The notes: generated by a model from the sequence alone, not told the origin. A stretch of DNA of 64,000 bases from Humulus lupulus (GCF_963169125.1 NC_084793.1:134766297-134830296), one strand, 5' to 3'. Shown: positions 22,838 through 34,445, numbered from the stretch's first letter. Translations and numbers: made by a program.

Positions 22838-23713
22838 GCCCGGGTCTTTTACTTGCTTTTCTTTATTTTTAGTAACAGTTTTATGGACGCGGGTGCGTCC
22901 AAGATAGTTTTTATGTGTATCTATTTTATCTCTTGCACAAGTTTTCCATTCCATCCGTTAGAAATTCACTAAATGTTTTACCACCTTGCATGAATGAGTC
23001 GAATGTTCGGTCCAACGGCCGGGACCATTGGGGAAAAGTTGTAAAAACATTTATCTCATCTGGGACCCATGCTCGACTCTTTTTGGCCTGGAGTGAATCA
23101 TCCCAACTTTATGATACGGGCTCCAACGGCCTGGATCATCAGAGATCTCTTTTTAGATTTTGACTTATTAACTCACTTTAACCTTGTTGCTCAGGTTCCA
23201 ACGGCCTGGGCCACTTAGGGAGTTAATAATTGTCACCAAATTTATTTTTCCTGATTCTGGTTTGTACCCCCCAGGCCATGTATGTCCGGGTTAGGGACTA
23301 GGCCTGAGCCTTTCGTCCTATCGGGTTTGTACCCCTTGGACCATGTATGTCCGGGTAAGGGTCTAGGCCTGAGCCTTGCATCCTTTCGTTAGGAGATGAG
23401 TTCTGCTACCCCCAAACTGTACGGTCCTTACTAGGACTAAACTTTGTGTTTTTCATCTTGTTTGTTTTTGTTCTCGGACTTGTTCGTACGATTGGTTATA
23501 CCCCCCCTCCAAGTGAGCGAAGACTGTAGTCTTGGGTCACTTGTTTTTGAAGACGAACACGAACTTCCATTATTTTTTACAATATTTCTTTATGATGTTT
23601 TGTACACATCATTTTCATTAAATAAGAAACTGCTCTGGGGCGTACATTATTTAAAAGAAAATTTAAGAATAGGAACACGTCCTCCCTGACTATTGATAAT
23701 ACTTACAGAGGTG
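22838..23713. repeat. Tandem-repeat spacer between integrase and the antisense frame
   Basis: A 65-bp unit occurs twice in tandem, 23259-23323 and 23324-23388 (GGTTTGTACCCC..., then CCATGTATGTCCGGGT and GGCCTGAGCC). Upstream, the short motif CCAACGGCC(T)GG recurs at about 23012, 23113 and 23197, spaced 85-100 bp. Tandem repeats in this position are usual in Tat-lineage elements. No convincing frame otherwise. Confidence 0.75.
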
Positions 23714-24955
23714 TTATGTGTTCCATGCCCTTGGGACCTCTGTTCCATCAAGTCTCCTTAAGTGATACATTCCCAGACATACTTCATGTTGGATTTCGTA
23801 CGGTCCTTCCCAGCTTGGGCCCAGAACCCCCACTCCTAGATCTTGGGTTGCAAGGAAGACTCTTCTCAGGACCAGATCATCGGTTTCAAACCTTCGGCTC
23901 TTAACTTTAGAGTTAAAGTGTCGGGCAATCTTTCCTTGATACATCTTCAGCTGAACCTGGGACTCTTCCCGGATCTCTTCAATGAGGTCTAAAGATTCTT
24001 GGAGTAAGGCGTGGTTCTGGGCAGGATCATACGTGTCCCGTCGGTGGGACGGGACAGCTATTTCCACTAGGATGACTGCTTCACATCTGTATACCATGGA
24101 ATAGGGAGTATGCCCAGTAGACATTCTTTCGGTGGTCTGGTAAGCCCATAGTACACGGGGCAACTCTTCCGGCCTCTTGTTTTTGCAGGCTTAAAGCTTT
24201 TTCTTCAATGTTCCCTTCAAGATCTTGTTCACGACCTCTGTTTTCCTGTTTACTTGAGGCCTAGCGACTGCGAAGAAGCTTTTGATGATGCCATGCCTTT
24301 CACATAAATCATTGAAGTGAACGCTGTCAAATTGCTTCCCGTTGTCGGATATGGTCTTGTGAGGGAGGCCGTATCGGCACACAATGTTGTTGATGACGAA
24401 GTCCAGGGCCTTTTTTGAGGTGATGGTGTTCATTGGTTCCGCCTCGACCCACTTAGTGTAATAATCGACGGCCATGATGGCGTACTTCACACCAGCCTTC
24501 CCGGTTGGGAGCGACCCTACTAGGTTGATACCCCATACTGCGAAAGGCCAGGGACTGGTCATCAGGGTTATTTCTGTTGGAGGGGCCCACAGGATCTTCG
24601 CATACCTTTGGCATTGTTCATTCTTGCGGACATAATCGACACAATCCTTCTTCATTATTGGCCAAAAATATCCTTGCCTTAGGATTTTCTTGGACAAGCT
24701 GACTCCGGTTGTGTGATCTCCGCAAAAACCTTCGTGCACCTCGTGCATGATTGCACTCATCTCGATCCTAGACACGCATAAGAGATATGGCATGGATAAC
24801 CCTCTGCGATAGAGTTTACCTTCCATCATGATGTATCTGGGGGCCTGGTACTGAATCTTCCTGGTCACTGTCCTGTCCGCAAGCAACCCCCCGGTTGTTA
24901 GGTAGTGGATGATAGGTCCCATCCAGGACGTGGAATAGTCTATAGCATTGATCAT
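23714..24955 (-). pseudogene. int: Gypsy-C integrase
   Basis: The frame 24955-24191 contains the zinc-binding part (HEVHEGFCGDHTTG, then VRKNEQCQRY with the first cysteine changed to asparagine). It then has the core with catalytic D (MAVDYYTKWVE), D (ISDNGKQFD) and E (NRKTEVVNKILK). After a break of about 27 bp the C-terminal part follows at 24163-23714 (PRVLWAYQTTERMSTGHTPYSMVY, then VLGPSWEGPYEI). The core spacing fits the family. Integrase inserts cDNA into the host genome; the domain is broken between the parts and one zinc ligand is lost. Confidence 0.88.
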
Positions 24956-25009
24956 GGGGGCTTAAATACTTGGTGCGGGAAGATGGTTGATCGGGACAAG
25001 CCCAAAGAG

Positions 25010-25450
25010 CTCCACCTCAGCATCTGTGGCCAATTTTGCTAATGTGTCTGCAAACACATTTTGTTCCCTGGGGATCTGGCGGATGGAATACTTCTTAAAA
25101 GACTGAAGCAGCTCTCGAGCTCGTGTCACATAAGCAGCCCTTTTTCCCCTTTCGTTTGGTATTCCTCCTAGATTTGTCTAACAACCAATTGGGAGTCACT
25201 ATAGACCTCCAGGATCGCTGCCCCTACCTCCCAGGCCAGACGCAATCCGGCCAACATGGCCTCGTGCTCGGCCTCGTTGTTCGATGCGTCAAACTAGAAA
25301 CACAGGGTACTTTGCAACTAGTGTTCTTGCGGTGACACTAAGATGATCCTGACCCCTGCTCCATTTTCGTTCGAGGCCACATCTACGAAAACCTTCCATG
25401 AGGGTGTTGTGGGGTCGATGGGATCATCATCTTCAATGATCCCGGTGCAC
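25010..25450 (-). pseudogene. Gypsy-C second RNase H-like domain
   Basis: On the minus strand, with several stops, the sequence reads DPTTPSWKVFVDVASNENGAGVRIILVSP, then [41 protein letters not shown]. This is the pattern of the archaeal-type RNase H found between RNase H and integrase in Tat-lineage elements: a D in VFVD, E in NEAEHEAM and D in YSDSQLV. Stops lie within and after it. Its presence is one of the reasons for the Tat assignment. Confidence 0.75.
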
Positions 25451-25515
25451 TCCATGATGAAGTCGGCCAGAGCTTGCCCCTTGATTGATATTCTAGGGAC
25501 ATATGCGATGTCAAA

Positions 25516-25980
25516 CTAACTCAGTTCCATGTCCCACTTCAAGAGTCTCCCCGATGATTCGGGTTTCTTTAACACTTGCCGTAAGGGATGGATGGTCAGT
25601 ACTCTTATGGCGTGGGCCTGAAAGTAAGGCCTAAGCTTCCGGGAAGCAATTAGTAAGAAAAATGTCATTTTTTTTATTAGTAGGTATCGCGACTCCACAC
25701 CTAATAATCTCTTGCTTATGTAATAGACCGGGAGCTGGGCCTTCTCTTCTTCCCGTACAAGCGCGACACTGATGGCGTGTTCAGATACGGCCAAATAGAG
25801 GTACAACGACTCTCCATCCATCGACTTTGCTAAGATTGACGCTCGGGCCAAATGCTCTTTCAGTCTCTAGAAAGCCTCTTTGCATTCAGCCGACCATTCG
25901 AACCTTTGGCTTCCCCGAAGGATGTTGAAGAACGGGATGCATTTGTCCGTGGCTTTTGAAACAAAACGGCTTAGGGCGGT
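25516..25980 (-). pseudogene. rh: Gypsy-C RNase H
   Basis: The frame 25851-25516 reads LYLYLAVSEHAISVALVREE, then PVYYISKRLLGVESRY and the RKLRPYFQAHAIRVLT segment. This is the RT_RNaseH pattern of gypsy elements, which would remove the RNA strand of the hybrid. The reading upstream to 25999 is in another frame and includes a stop, so it is detached from reverse transcriptase. Confidence 0.82.
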
Positions 25981-25998
25981 TATTCATCCTGTCAAGCT

Positions 25999-26990
25999 TT
26001 AAACGTCTTTGTGCTTCCGCGGTGAGGGCATATCGATCAATGCTTTGATCTTGTCCGGGTTGGCCTCTATCCCCCGGTAGCTTACTATGAAGCCTAGGAA
26101 CTTCCCAGATGCCACACCAAAGGTGCACTTCTTCGGGTTCAGCTTCATCCCATACTTTCGAATGATGGCAAACGCTTCTACTAGATCATTGGCTTGTCCT
26201 CCGGAGGTTTTGGACTTGACCAGTATGTCGTCTATATAGACCTCCATATTCCTTACCAGCTGGGCTTGGAACATTTTGTTGACAAACCTTTGATACGTGG
26301 CTCCGACGTTCTTGAGTCCAAAGGGCATGATGATGTAGCAGTACACCCCCTTGTCTGTCTGGAAGCTGGTGTGTTCCTGGTCTGCTACATGCATTGAGAT
26401 CTGGTTATAGCCTTAATAAGCATCCATGAAGCTCAAGATCTCGTATCCAAATGTTGCATCTACCATTTGGTCGATCTGAGGTAGAGGGAAACAATCTTTG
26501 GGGAAAGCCTTGTTGAGGTCCGTGAAGTCAATGCAAGTTCTCCACGTCCCATTTGGCTTGGGCACCAGCACCGGATTGGCTAGCCATACGGGATACAAGG
26601 CTTCCCGAATAAAGTTGATCGAGTATAACTTCTCAACTTCTAACTTGAGGGCCTTTGCCCTCTCCGCCCCCAGAGGTCTCCGTTTCTGCCAGACCAGAGT
26701 CGCGCCCTCGTCGATGTTTAGGGTGTGGCAGATGATGTTGTGATCTATCCCGGTCATATCTGAATGAGACCAGGCCAGGACGTCCTAGTTCTCTTTCACT
26801 TGAGTGATGATGGCAGCCCGGACCTCTGCATTCATGTTCTTCCCGACTTGGATTACCTTGGTTAGGTCAGTATCGCTGATGCACACCTCTTTAATTTCTT
26901 CCATGGTCTCCAGAGCGCGGTTTGCCCCTATCCACAAATCCAGTTCGTCCTCTTCCCGGACCATCCTTCGTGCCGGGGGAGGAGGCGGGA
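25999..26990 (-). pseudogene. rt: Gypsy-C reverse transcriptase
   Basis: The upstream frame 26757-26413 carries WQKRRPLGAERAKALKLEVEKL, then NPVLVPKPNGTWRTCIDFTDLNKAFPKD and DQMVDATFGYEILSFMDAY (first catalytic aspartate). The next frame 26394-25999 has IMPFGLKNVGATYQRFVNKMF, then the YIDDILVKS catalytic motif (about 26226-26252 on the minus strand), and KKCTFGVASGKFLGFIVS. A stop in GY*NQI-like sequence at about 26410 separates them. All conserved Ty3/gypsy blocks are recognisable. Confidence 0.9.
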
Positions 26991-27087
26991 CTGGATCGAT
27001 GTTTCCCTCCTCAAGAGGTTCTTCGCGGACCATATAAATAGGTCGAGCAGATACATGGTAACACTTCCTGGTGCTCTTCTGGTGTCC

Positions 27088-27500
27088 TCAGACCGTTCCT
27101 ACCCCTCCGTTGTTGCAGGGGAACTTCATACAGAGGTGGCGGATGGAAGTGATGGCACTGAAATCGACCACAGTGGGCCGACCAAAGATGATGTTGTATG
27201 CAGTGGGGCAGTCCACCACTACTAACGTGCAGAATTTGAACGAGCCTTTGATCTTGTTCCCCAATGTCACGTGCAACTGGATCTTCCCCATTGGGAGTAT
27301 TGAATCTCCATTGAACCCATATATTTGAGTTAGGCACGAGGCCAGATCTGCCTCAGTCAAGCCAATTGCGACGAAGGCTGGCTTGAACAAAATATTGATG
27401 GAGCTTCCGTCATCCACCAAAACTCGGGGCACCATTTTGTTGGTGATTTGGGCATTGATGACCAGAGGGTCATGATGCGAGAAGTGGGCGTTCCGGGCAT
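27088..27500 (-). pseudogene. pro: Gypsy-C aspartic protease
   Basis: In the same frame as the C-terminal half of gag (28257-27088) the sequence reads PRVLVDDGSSINILFKPAF, then YGFNGDSILPMGKIQLHVTLG and NIIFGRPTVVDFSAITSI. The catalytic triplet is DDG rather than DTG or DSG; Tat elements vary at this position, so activity cannot be excluded from it alone. It would process the polyprotein. Confidence 0.83.
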
Positions 27501-30082
27501 CCTTTTCCGTGAAGGTGATGGGGAGGTTCATCAACTTCAGGCGTTGAGCCAGGGCTTGGACCAAGGCACATACCTCTTGGTCGTGGTCAAGCTTGTTGAG
27601 ATACCACTTTTGATCATTCAGGGATAGTCCCCCCAGGTGCAGCCCGCCTGAGATGGTGGCTACGTGACCATCTATTTGTGGGGGCGCGGTTCTAGTGGGG
27701 AAAGGCATCCCGAGTCTGGGTGCCTGCACAATTGGGGCCCCCTGAAGGGCCTGTGCTCCCAGGCCTGTTGCGTATCCTCCCTGGGGAGGTTGGTACGATC
27801 CAGATGCACCCGGGAACGTGGGTTGTCCGGGAGCCGCTGGCAGTCCTGGAACACCCACGGGCATCTTGACCCACTGGTGGAGATATCCCAGCTTGATAAA
27901 GTTCTCAATCTCGTCTTTCAGCTGACGACACTCCTTGGTCGAGTGACCCACGTCTTTGTTGTACGCACACCTCTTATTGGTGTCTCTCGAGTTCTTTCCC
28001 CCTTTGAACATGGGGGTGGGTTTCCGGTAATGAACCATCCTTTTCTTGGCCAGGTATATGTTTTCCCTGGTATCCACTAAGTTGGCGTACTCTGAATATT
28101 GGGGCTCGTAACCCCTCTTGCCCTTCTTAGAGGGCTCAGACCGGCCCTGTCCTTTCCCCGATCTTTTCCCCCGGGAGGGGTTTACACTTGCTTCTGCTCC
28201 CCCCATCTTGGACGGTTGGGCCCCGCCAGGAGCAGCACTATACCCAACTAGTGCCATCCCATATCCATAAAACGGGGTGGACTAGGGCAGCGCGTATCCT
28301 GAGGACATAGGACCGTAGACTGTTGGGGTTGCGAAAGTCATTCCGGGAGTACCCATCGATCCTGGCGCCACTAGGGGTGTTGAATAGTGAGGGGCCAGGT
28401 ACTGCATCCCGTACCCGGGAAAAGTTTGGGCACTCGGCTAGGGAGCCAGCTGCCATCCGAATGCCTGGATTCGGGCCTCCTCCTAGTTGATAAAGCCTTG
28501 TGCCCTCCTTACGAATCCTTCGAGGGTGGCTGCCTTATTGTGTTGCCTATCGTTCCAGAGAGGGGACCCGGCTCGGATCCCGGACTGTAGGGCCACCAGG
28601 CGCTGCCCATTGTCCACCTTGGTTTTTGAGGCCTCTTTCGTGAAGCGCTGGATGTAGGCCCTCAAAGTCTCTATGGGGAGTTGTTTAATGTTAGCGAGGG
28701 CGCTGATTTGCATGTCCATCCTCATGGCAGCCACAAACTGCTTGTGGAACACCGACTGTAGTTCGGACCAGGACTAGATAGATCCTGGCTTAAGCCTCTT
28801 CCACCACTCTTCTGCGGGTCCATCTAGAGTGATGGAAAAACAGAGGCATTTTCCATTGTCACAAACATGGGCTACGGTCATTAACTGATTATAACGGGAC
28901 AAATGGTCCCTTGGGTCTGTGTTCCCGGTATAAGCGGGAAAGTTTGACATTTTAAAACCCTTAGGGAGCACCACATCTAGGATGTGTTTGGCGCATGGTT
29001 CCTTTTCCTCTTCTTTAGAATCGGAACCGCCTCCCTCCTGTTTATGGATTAGATGGTCCGTGACTTTCTTTAACATGGTCAGTTGTTCCATGAACTGTTT
29101 GTCCATTCCATCGTCCAGGGGGACCCTCTTGTTCCTCCTGTCGTTGAGGTTATTTCTTTGGTCTCCCCCTTGGGGGCAGATCTTCTCCTTGCGGGCCCGC
29201 TCCTTTTGAGCATTCAGATCGTCACGCAGGTCTACCCGGGACGTGTCGTCCCCTGAACTAACGGCGTCTAGCTCGTCAACACACTGGCATCCTCGGTGAT
29301 TTTTATTCACGGAGGCACTGGGGTGGAAATGTTGTTCCTGTCTGGTCTGTCTAGGGACAGCCCGGGGCCTAGTACCCTGCGGGCGCATCCTTCGTGGATC
29401 GATCAGGTGATCCCATCCTGGGACGGGACGCACCTTCTCTTTCCTAGGGAGCAACCCTAGGCTGGCCCCGGTTTCTGGAATGGGAGGAGTTTTCCTCTGG
29501 GGGTTTGCTTTTCCCACAGGGTCATCCGCTTTGGCTTTCCCTTTTTCTTGAGCCGGGTTAGATGGGCCGACTCTGGGATCTTATCCCGGAGGAGGGATCG
29601 GCCTCGTTTTTTCAGGAACGTTGTCCCTAACTGGCGGGGTAGACAGCCGTGTTTTTGGAGGAGGAACAACTGGAGGGTTGGTCGCCAACCCTTGGGCAGT
29701 AATGAAAGCCTGTAGGGCCAAGAGGGATTCTTACATCTGGCGAGTGGCTTCTTTCTATTTGGCTATCCTGTCCTCTTGATCCAACTTGTTGTCTCAATTT
29801 AATCACCTTTGGGTCCTCTTGGTCGGGGTCTAATTCTTCTTCTGGGATCGCAGGATCCTCAGCTTCGTGATCATGGTATCCCACTTCATTTTCCTCATCT
29901 TCCTCGTAGTAACCTTCCTTGTAATCTGCCCCATCTTCATAGTTCTGGGACTCATCAAGCTAGGGCATTTGATAAGGTGTATCCTTAGGTTGATTTTGAG
30001 GGAGAGGTTGATTGGGCAGTGGCTCTCCATTGCCTTGTTCTTGGTGAGCAGGATCGAACGCAGTATGTCTCGTGTTCACCAT
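27501..30082 (-). pseudogene. gag: Gypsy-C gag
   Basis: The first ATG in the right place is at 30082 (MVNTRHTAFDPAHQEQG), about 60 bp from the 5' LTR. An acidic stretch follows (DEENEVGYHDHEAEDP) with one stop. The capsid domain lies at about 28990-28480 (PKGFKMSNFPAYTGNTDPRD, WWKRLKPGSI, stop, VFHKQFVAAMRMD, LRAYIQRFTKEAS). A knuckle-like motif CAYNKDVGHSTKECR is at about 27960-27920. Several stops or frame changes (29627-29884, 28774, 28480, 28440, 28258) make it a pseudogene. Proline-rich runs before the knuckle are typical. Confidence 0.82.
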
Positions 30083-30126
30083 CGTTACAGATATTCGATA
30101 TCTTCTTTAAAAGGCTTTCTTCGGGT

Positions 30127-30145
30127 CTCAATGAAAGCACCAAAA
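30127..30145 (-). other. Gypsy-C primer-binding site
   Basis: Directly inside the 5' LTR the minus strand reads TTTTGGTGCTTTCATTGAG. The position and the TGG start fit a tRNA primer site; I cannot name the tRNA with certainty. Confidence 0.65.
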
Positions 30146-31111
30146 TGTTTACCGTGTTTTTCGGAAACTAGAATTAGAAAAGATAAGAGAGCTTAGAAAG
30201 AAAGGATTAGAAATAATCACACAAGGAATTTTACATGGTTGGGGAGTTAAAGAGCCTTAGTCCACGAGTCTGTTGTATTAGAGCTTAAGGAGCTTTAGGA
30301 ATGGAGTTTTTCTCTGAGTTTGGACAAAGTGTATGCTTACGAGAGAAAAACCTGACCCCCTCCATAGTGCACAACTATTCATATTTATAGGTAGTTGAGT
30401 GTTATAGGTTTGGGTCAAACTAATCCAAGCCCAATAAGGGTGTAAACATTATTTGCTCATTGGTGGAGGCTTAATACAAAGGAGTTTAATAAATAAAATG
30501 CACTAATCACGGCCCATTGGGCCGGCTGGAGCATAACCACGCTATAAGACTGGAAACAGTACGCAGCATCAGTCTGGTTCGTGTGGGCTTCTAAGGAGAA
30601 CCGAGGGACATGATTCGTCAAAGTGGTGGCAGTACGGTTCTGAAATAACGGAGTACATTTCGTATGTAACCTTTTCTGTAGGTTATATTATGGGGACAAA
30701 ACTCTGTGTTTCTTGGGGTGATGTCAGTATCGGGGACAACTTATCACGCCCATCTGGGTCGCCTGGTCCGGGTTCGTTTACTACCATCCCTCTTCATTTA
30801 CCAAGACCCTGGTTCGTTTATTAGGATCCAGGTTCATCTACTGTCGTCTCGGTTTATTTTTAGACTTGGAGGAAACAATTTCCTTATCGCACCCCGGACA
30901 ACACCATACGAAGGGTCCGGGAAGTTGAAACATGCCAACCTCGCAGTCCCGACTTTCATTCCAGGATAACGTTTGGGCTTTACCGATATTTGGGCCGTCG
31001 GGACTCACTCCTTCCTCGTCTATTGGGCCCGATCTGGGCCTTAAGTCCCTTCAGGTGGCCCATGGACTAAATGTGCAGATCCGCGAATGGAGGGAGGAAA
31101 CGGTGATAACA
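30146..31111 (-). repeat. Gypsy-C 5' LTR
   Basis: 966 bp; plus-strand ends TGTTTACCG and GTGATAACA. It aligns to 17738-18593 with an extra ~110 bp. It includes the CGTTTACTA/GGATCCAGGTTC unit repeats at about 30770-30850. Confidence 0.9.
30381..30390 (-). promoter_or_regulatory. TATA box of the Gypsy-C 5' LTR
   Basis: Minus strand CTATAAATAT, the same as in the 3' LTR copy, placed mid-LTR as expected for the U3/R border. Confidence 0.6.
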
Positions 31112-31257
31112 ATAACCCTTTTTGTTTAATCCAAGCAATATTTTGATGTTTTTGAATCATATAACAATCAAAATTCTATAACTTTGTTAAAAATGGAAAA
31201 ATGAAAATTATACAAATTATTCAATGAAACTAGATATTCATAAAGTATACTCATTAT

Positions 31258-31668
31258 TAGGGCTATCAATTTATGTAACGTGTTAGATTCATGTCAACAC
31301 GATTATGACACGACACGATTAAGGTAAACATGAACACGATACGATTATTAAACTTGTCAAAAACATGAACACGATTATGACATGATTAATATGTCATGAC
31401 ACAACATGAAATTGGCACAATTAATCATAACTATATGAAAATATCATAAAACCTATGATAATTATTCGTGTTATCATGTTGACACGATTATGACACGACA
31501 CGATTATTAAACGGGTCAATACGATTATGACACGACACTATTAAGGTAAACACGAACTCGACATGATTATTAAACGTGTCAAAAACTCAACATGAACACA
31601 AACGCGATTATTAAACGTGTCACCCAAACTCCTTTATTTTCGTGTTGTGACCCAAATTGCCACCCTTA
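31258..31668. mobile_element. hAT-type MITE with 8-bp target duplication
   Basis: Ends are TAGGGCTATCAATTT and (reverse complement) TAAGGGTGGCAATTT. They are flanked by the perfect 8-bp duplication CTCATTAT (31250-31257 and 31669-31676), the duplication length of the hAT superfamily. The interior is made of repeats of ACACGATTATGACACGACACG and TTAAACGTGTCA, partly in mirrored order. It has no coding capacity. Confidence 0.88.
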
Positions 31669-31676
31669 CTCATTAT

Positions 31677-32130
31677 TATACATAATTTTATCATATGTTT
31701 AAATATATATATGTTTTTAAAATAATATTTATATATAAATTTATAACAATAGTTTTTTAATAATTAATATATGGTAAATTCAAAGTTAAATGTATCCCAA
31801 AAACAAAAGAAAAAATTGCAGAACAAAAGAAAAAAAATTGGGCTGAATTAGAATTGGGCTAAAAATTCACTAACAATTAGAGAAAGATAAATATTAATTA
31901 TAAATATTAATTGATGAGTATATATGGTATACTAGTATATGAGAATTTTTCATAAATATGGATTTTTAGCCATTATTTTGCAAAAATATGAAAATTAAAC
32001 TTTCTCTAATTTGTATGGAAAAATTTAATCAATAAAAACTCAATTTATGAGAAAACTAATCACATATAGAAACTCAAAATTAAACAAAAATACATCAGCA
32101 AAAGGATGGATATTATGGTAATTAACATAA
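31677..32130. other. AT-rich host DNA, no gene seen
   Basis: A/T-rich with TA runs; no frame or clear repeat. Confidence 0.5.
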
Positions 32131-32179
32131 CAAAAACTCTTCTGCTAAAACTTGAGTCCAAACCCCAACCACACAAACT

Positions 32180-32315
32180 CATTCTCTGTGTGTATATTTC
32201 TAGGGTAAGTGGTTACCTTCTCGTTCTTTGTGTGTATATTTTTGAGATAACTGGTTACTTTCATATTCTGATATGTGTGTATATTTCTGGGTTCTTTATG
32301 GTAACTAGATACTTA
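32180..32315 (+). repeat. Three-copy degenerate tandem repeat
   Basis: A unit of about 40-50 bp containing TGTGTGTATATTT followed by a GGTTAC or GGTAAC block recurs at 32188, 32230 and 32276. The 72-residue frame over it (32106-32324) mirrors the repeats and is not a gene. Confidence 0.7.
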
Positions 32316-32660
32316 TATTACTAAAATCATAATTACTTTTACTTTTTTTTTTTAATGAAATGTTCTTTATCTTTATCTTTTTCATTTAAATTTGATGTTT
32401 ATTTTTATATTTAATAGGAGTAACATTCACCTCTTTTTATAACAATTAAAAATTCTTTAATAATATATAAAGTATAAAGAAAAAAAAAAAAAGAATAGCA
32501 GCAAATAAAAAAGACAAAATAGATACAAAAGGACAAATGTCCTCGGTTAAATATAAATCCTTCTTATATAAAATAAGATATATATATTTATATATATATA
32601 TATATTTAAATTGCAGAGTCTACCAAGATCACTTAATCTCACAAGCGTTAATTTTTCTAA
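32316..32660. other. AT-rich downstream flank of the methylesterase-like gene
   Basis: A-runs and a TA microsatellite (about 32578-32605) lie beyond the stop codon. A poly-A signal on the minus strand cannot be singled out in such AT-rich sequence. Confidence 0.45.
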
Positions 32661-34347
32661 TCAATTGTATTCCTTTGTGATGTTTTGAAGATGACTCCAG
32701 AGACTAATTGAGTTAGACATCATGACCATATGATCTGAACCCTTAATTGTAACCACATGATTAGGTTGATTGTTCTTGAGCATCCATCGTTCGACATCTT
32801 TATTCATCACTTTATCATTCTCGGATATGATATAAACTCGATCAACTGACCCGTATTTGTCTTCGCTCAAGACTAGCTCTTTGGACATGTTCTCATCGTT
32901 AAACAATGGTAATGGTCTCATTAACATGATTGCAAGTTCCAAATCCTATTATACAATAGACCATAAATCAATACGATGCCTTATACATCCCACAACTTTC
33001 TTGAAACCATTCAAGAATGTTTGGGTGATGCTAGATACAGTACATTTAAATGGATTAATAAGAAAAATCACTATCCAATTATGTTATCGGTGAGGAAGAA
33101 AATATAAAAAAGGAAAAACATGCATATCATGATTGTAATTGACACAAAAAGCTATTATTTTTATTGAATTTAATATGAAAAAAAAGAGAAATGACCAAAA
33201 TTACCATTTTTATCATTTCTCTTATTGACTCAATACTGACAAGGGAGATTTGTAATTAGTAAAAACACTTAATAGATGTTTTAAAATTGCCAAAAGTTAA
33301 CTTACCTCATACGAGCTTCTCTGGTATACCTTTGATGCCAGGAACGATTGGCCGAAAATGAAAGCTGTTGGAGGGTTGTTTGGACCATTGTCATATATGT
33401 AATTATTGTCCATTTGATCATCTGTTATTTTTAACGACTATAACAGCACAAAGTTAAAGGAAGTTCAAAATCACTACTATTAATTTGTAGAATAACTTTA
33501 ATTTAAAGTTAAAGGAAGTTCAAAATTTTCCACCAAAGCACAAAATTTAGATAGTTATATTAATTATACAAAATATTTGCATTTATAAAAATTTATATAA
33601 CGACACAGACACAGACACAGTAGTATATGTATATAAATGAGAGGTAAAATACAAAAATTGAATATGAAAAATTAGTGGGGGCGTAACAGTAAAAAAATTA
33701 TAAAAAGATAAGTCTAAAATGTAAAAACAAATCATTCCTTTATCTTTTCCCTTTTGGGGTCTGGTGGAGTAGGAGGCCAGCAAAATCCTAAAGAAAATAT
33801 GAATTAATCTTGAGTTTAAAAATCAATATTCTTTTTTGATTCGTGTGTACCAAATGATCTGCATTTATATAATTTTGATGGAAAAAAGGATTACCTCTTG
33901 GTAGAGGGTGGAAACGTTGAGAGAGGGGCCAGGCATCAAGGCAGTGAGAAAAATAGCCACATCAATCATGGACGGGAAATCCTCCATCGCTTTCGAAATC
34001 GTCAATCCCCCGAGGCTATGGCCCACCATAACCACTCTTTCATTTTCACGAAGACGAAGACCAGCCATGAAATCCATCAACGGCCTAAAGTAGTCAGACA
34101 TAAATCGGACCTCATTTGCCCGTCGCGGATCGACTCCCGAACTGGCCAAGTCCAGCGCTGTCACTTTGTGGCCCGATGATTTTATCAGGGCCACCAGCTT
34201 GTACCATGACCAAGCTCCATGGCAAGACCCATGGACTAGCACGAAATGTTTGCCCGTTTTCGTAGCCTCCGATTTTCCATTGCTTGTTTCAACGATGAAA
34301 ACAATGACCACAAAAGAGAGTAGCACCAAAACCTTTCTTTCCATCAT
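32661..34347 (-). CDS. Methylesterase / hydroxynitrile-lyase-like alpha/beta hydrolase, secreted type
   Basis: Three exons on the minus strand: 34347-33895, 33437-33306 and 32945-32661. Introns are bounded by GTAATC...ATAG (457 bp) and GTAAGT...ATAG (360 bp), both in phase 0, and the joined frame has 289 codons. Residues 1-24 form a signal peptide (LVLLSFVVIVFIVE core). Then come the oxyanion-hole segment VLVHGSCHGAWSWYK, the nucleophile elbow GHSLGG with Ser111, Asp239 in SENDKVM and His267 in KGSDHMVMMS, so the full triad is present. Exon 2 carries the family segment NGPNNPPTAFIFG. The family includes salicylate and jasmonate methylesterases, polyneuridine aldehyde esterase and hydroxynitrile lyases; the substrate cannot be read from sequence. 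A signal peptide is not typical of the best-known cytosolic members. Start chosen as the first of two Met codons. Confidence 0.88.
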
Positions 34348-34445
34348 TTTTCTTTTCGTTCCAACTGGTTTGATCAGTTTGCCAATATCTTATGCTATGT
34401 TCCTATCTTTGAATTTGATTTCATTTATCAATGGTTACAACTTCT

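Larger units (their letters stand above)
17738..31111 (-). mobile_element. Gypsy-C: Ty3/gypsy element of the Tat lineage with an antisense additional frame
   Basis: LTRs lie at 17738-18593 and 30146-31111, flanked by the near-perfect duplication ATAAT (17733-17737) and ATAAC (31112-31116). Coding order on the minus strand is gag (from 30082), protease, reverse transcriptase, RNase H, a second RNase H-like domain, integrase. Between integrase and the 3' LTR (left) are about 5 kb with tandem repeats and a plus-strand, spliced frame (19484-22837). A second, archaeal-like RNase H and an additional frame are features known for the Tat lineage (Retand-like). Stops and shifts throughout pol make it defective. 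At 13.4 kb it is within the size range of the lineage. Confidence 0.9.

Noticed and set aside
27664..28080. 138-codon plus-strand frame within Gypsy-C gag
   Set aside because: Opposite to a recognised gag frame, no domain; unlike 19484-22837 it has no splice-phase support.
33565..33783. 66-codon minus-strand frame inside intron 1 of the methylesterase-like gene
   Set aside because: Low-complexity; exon 2 at 33437-33306 gives the conserved family sequence and correct phase instead.
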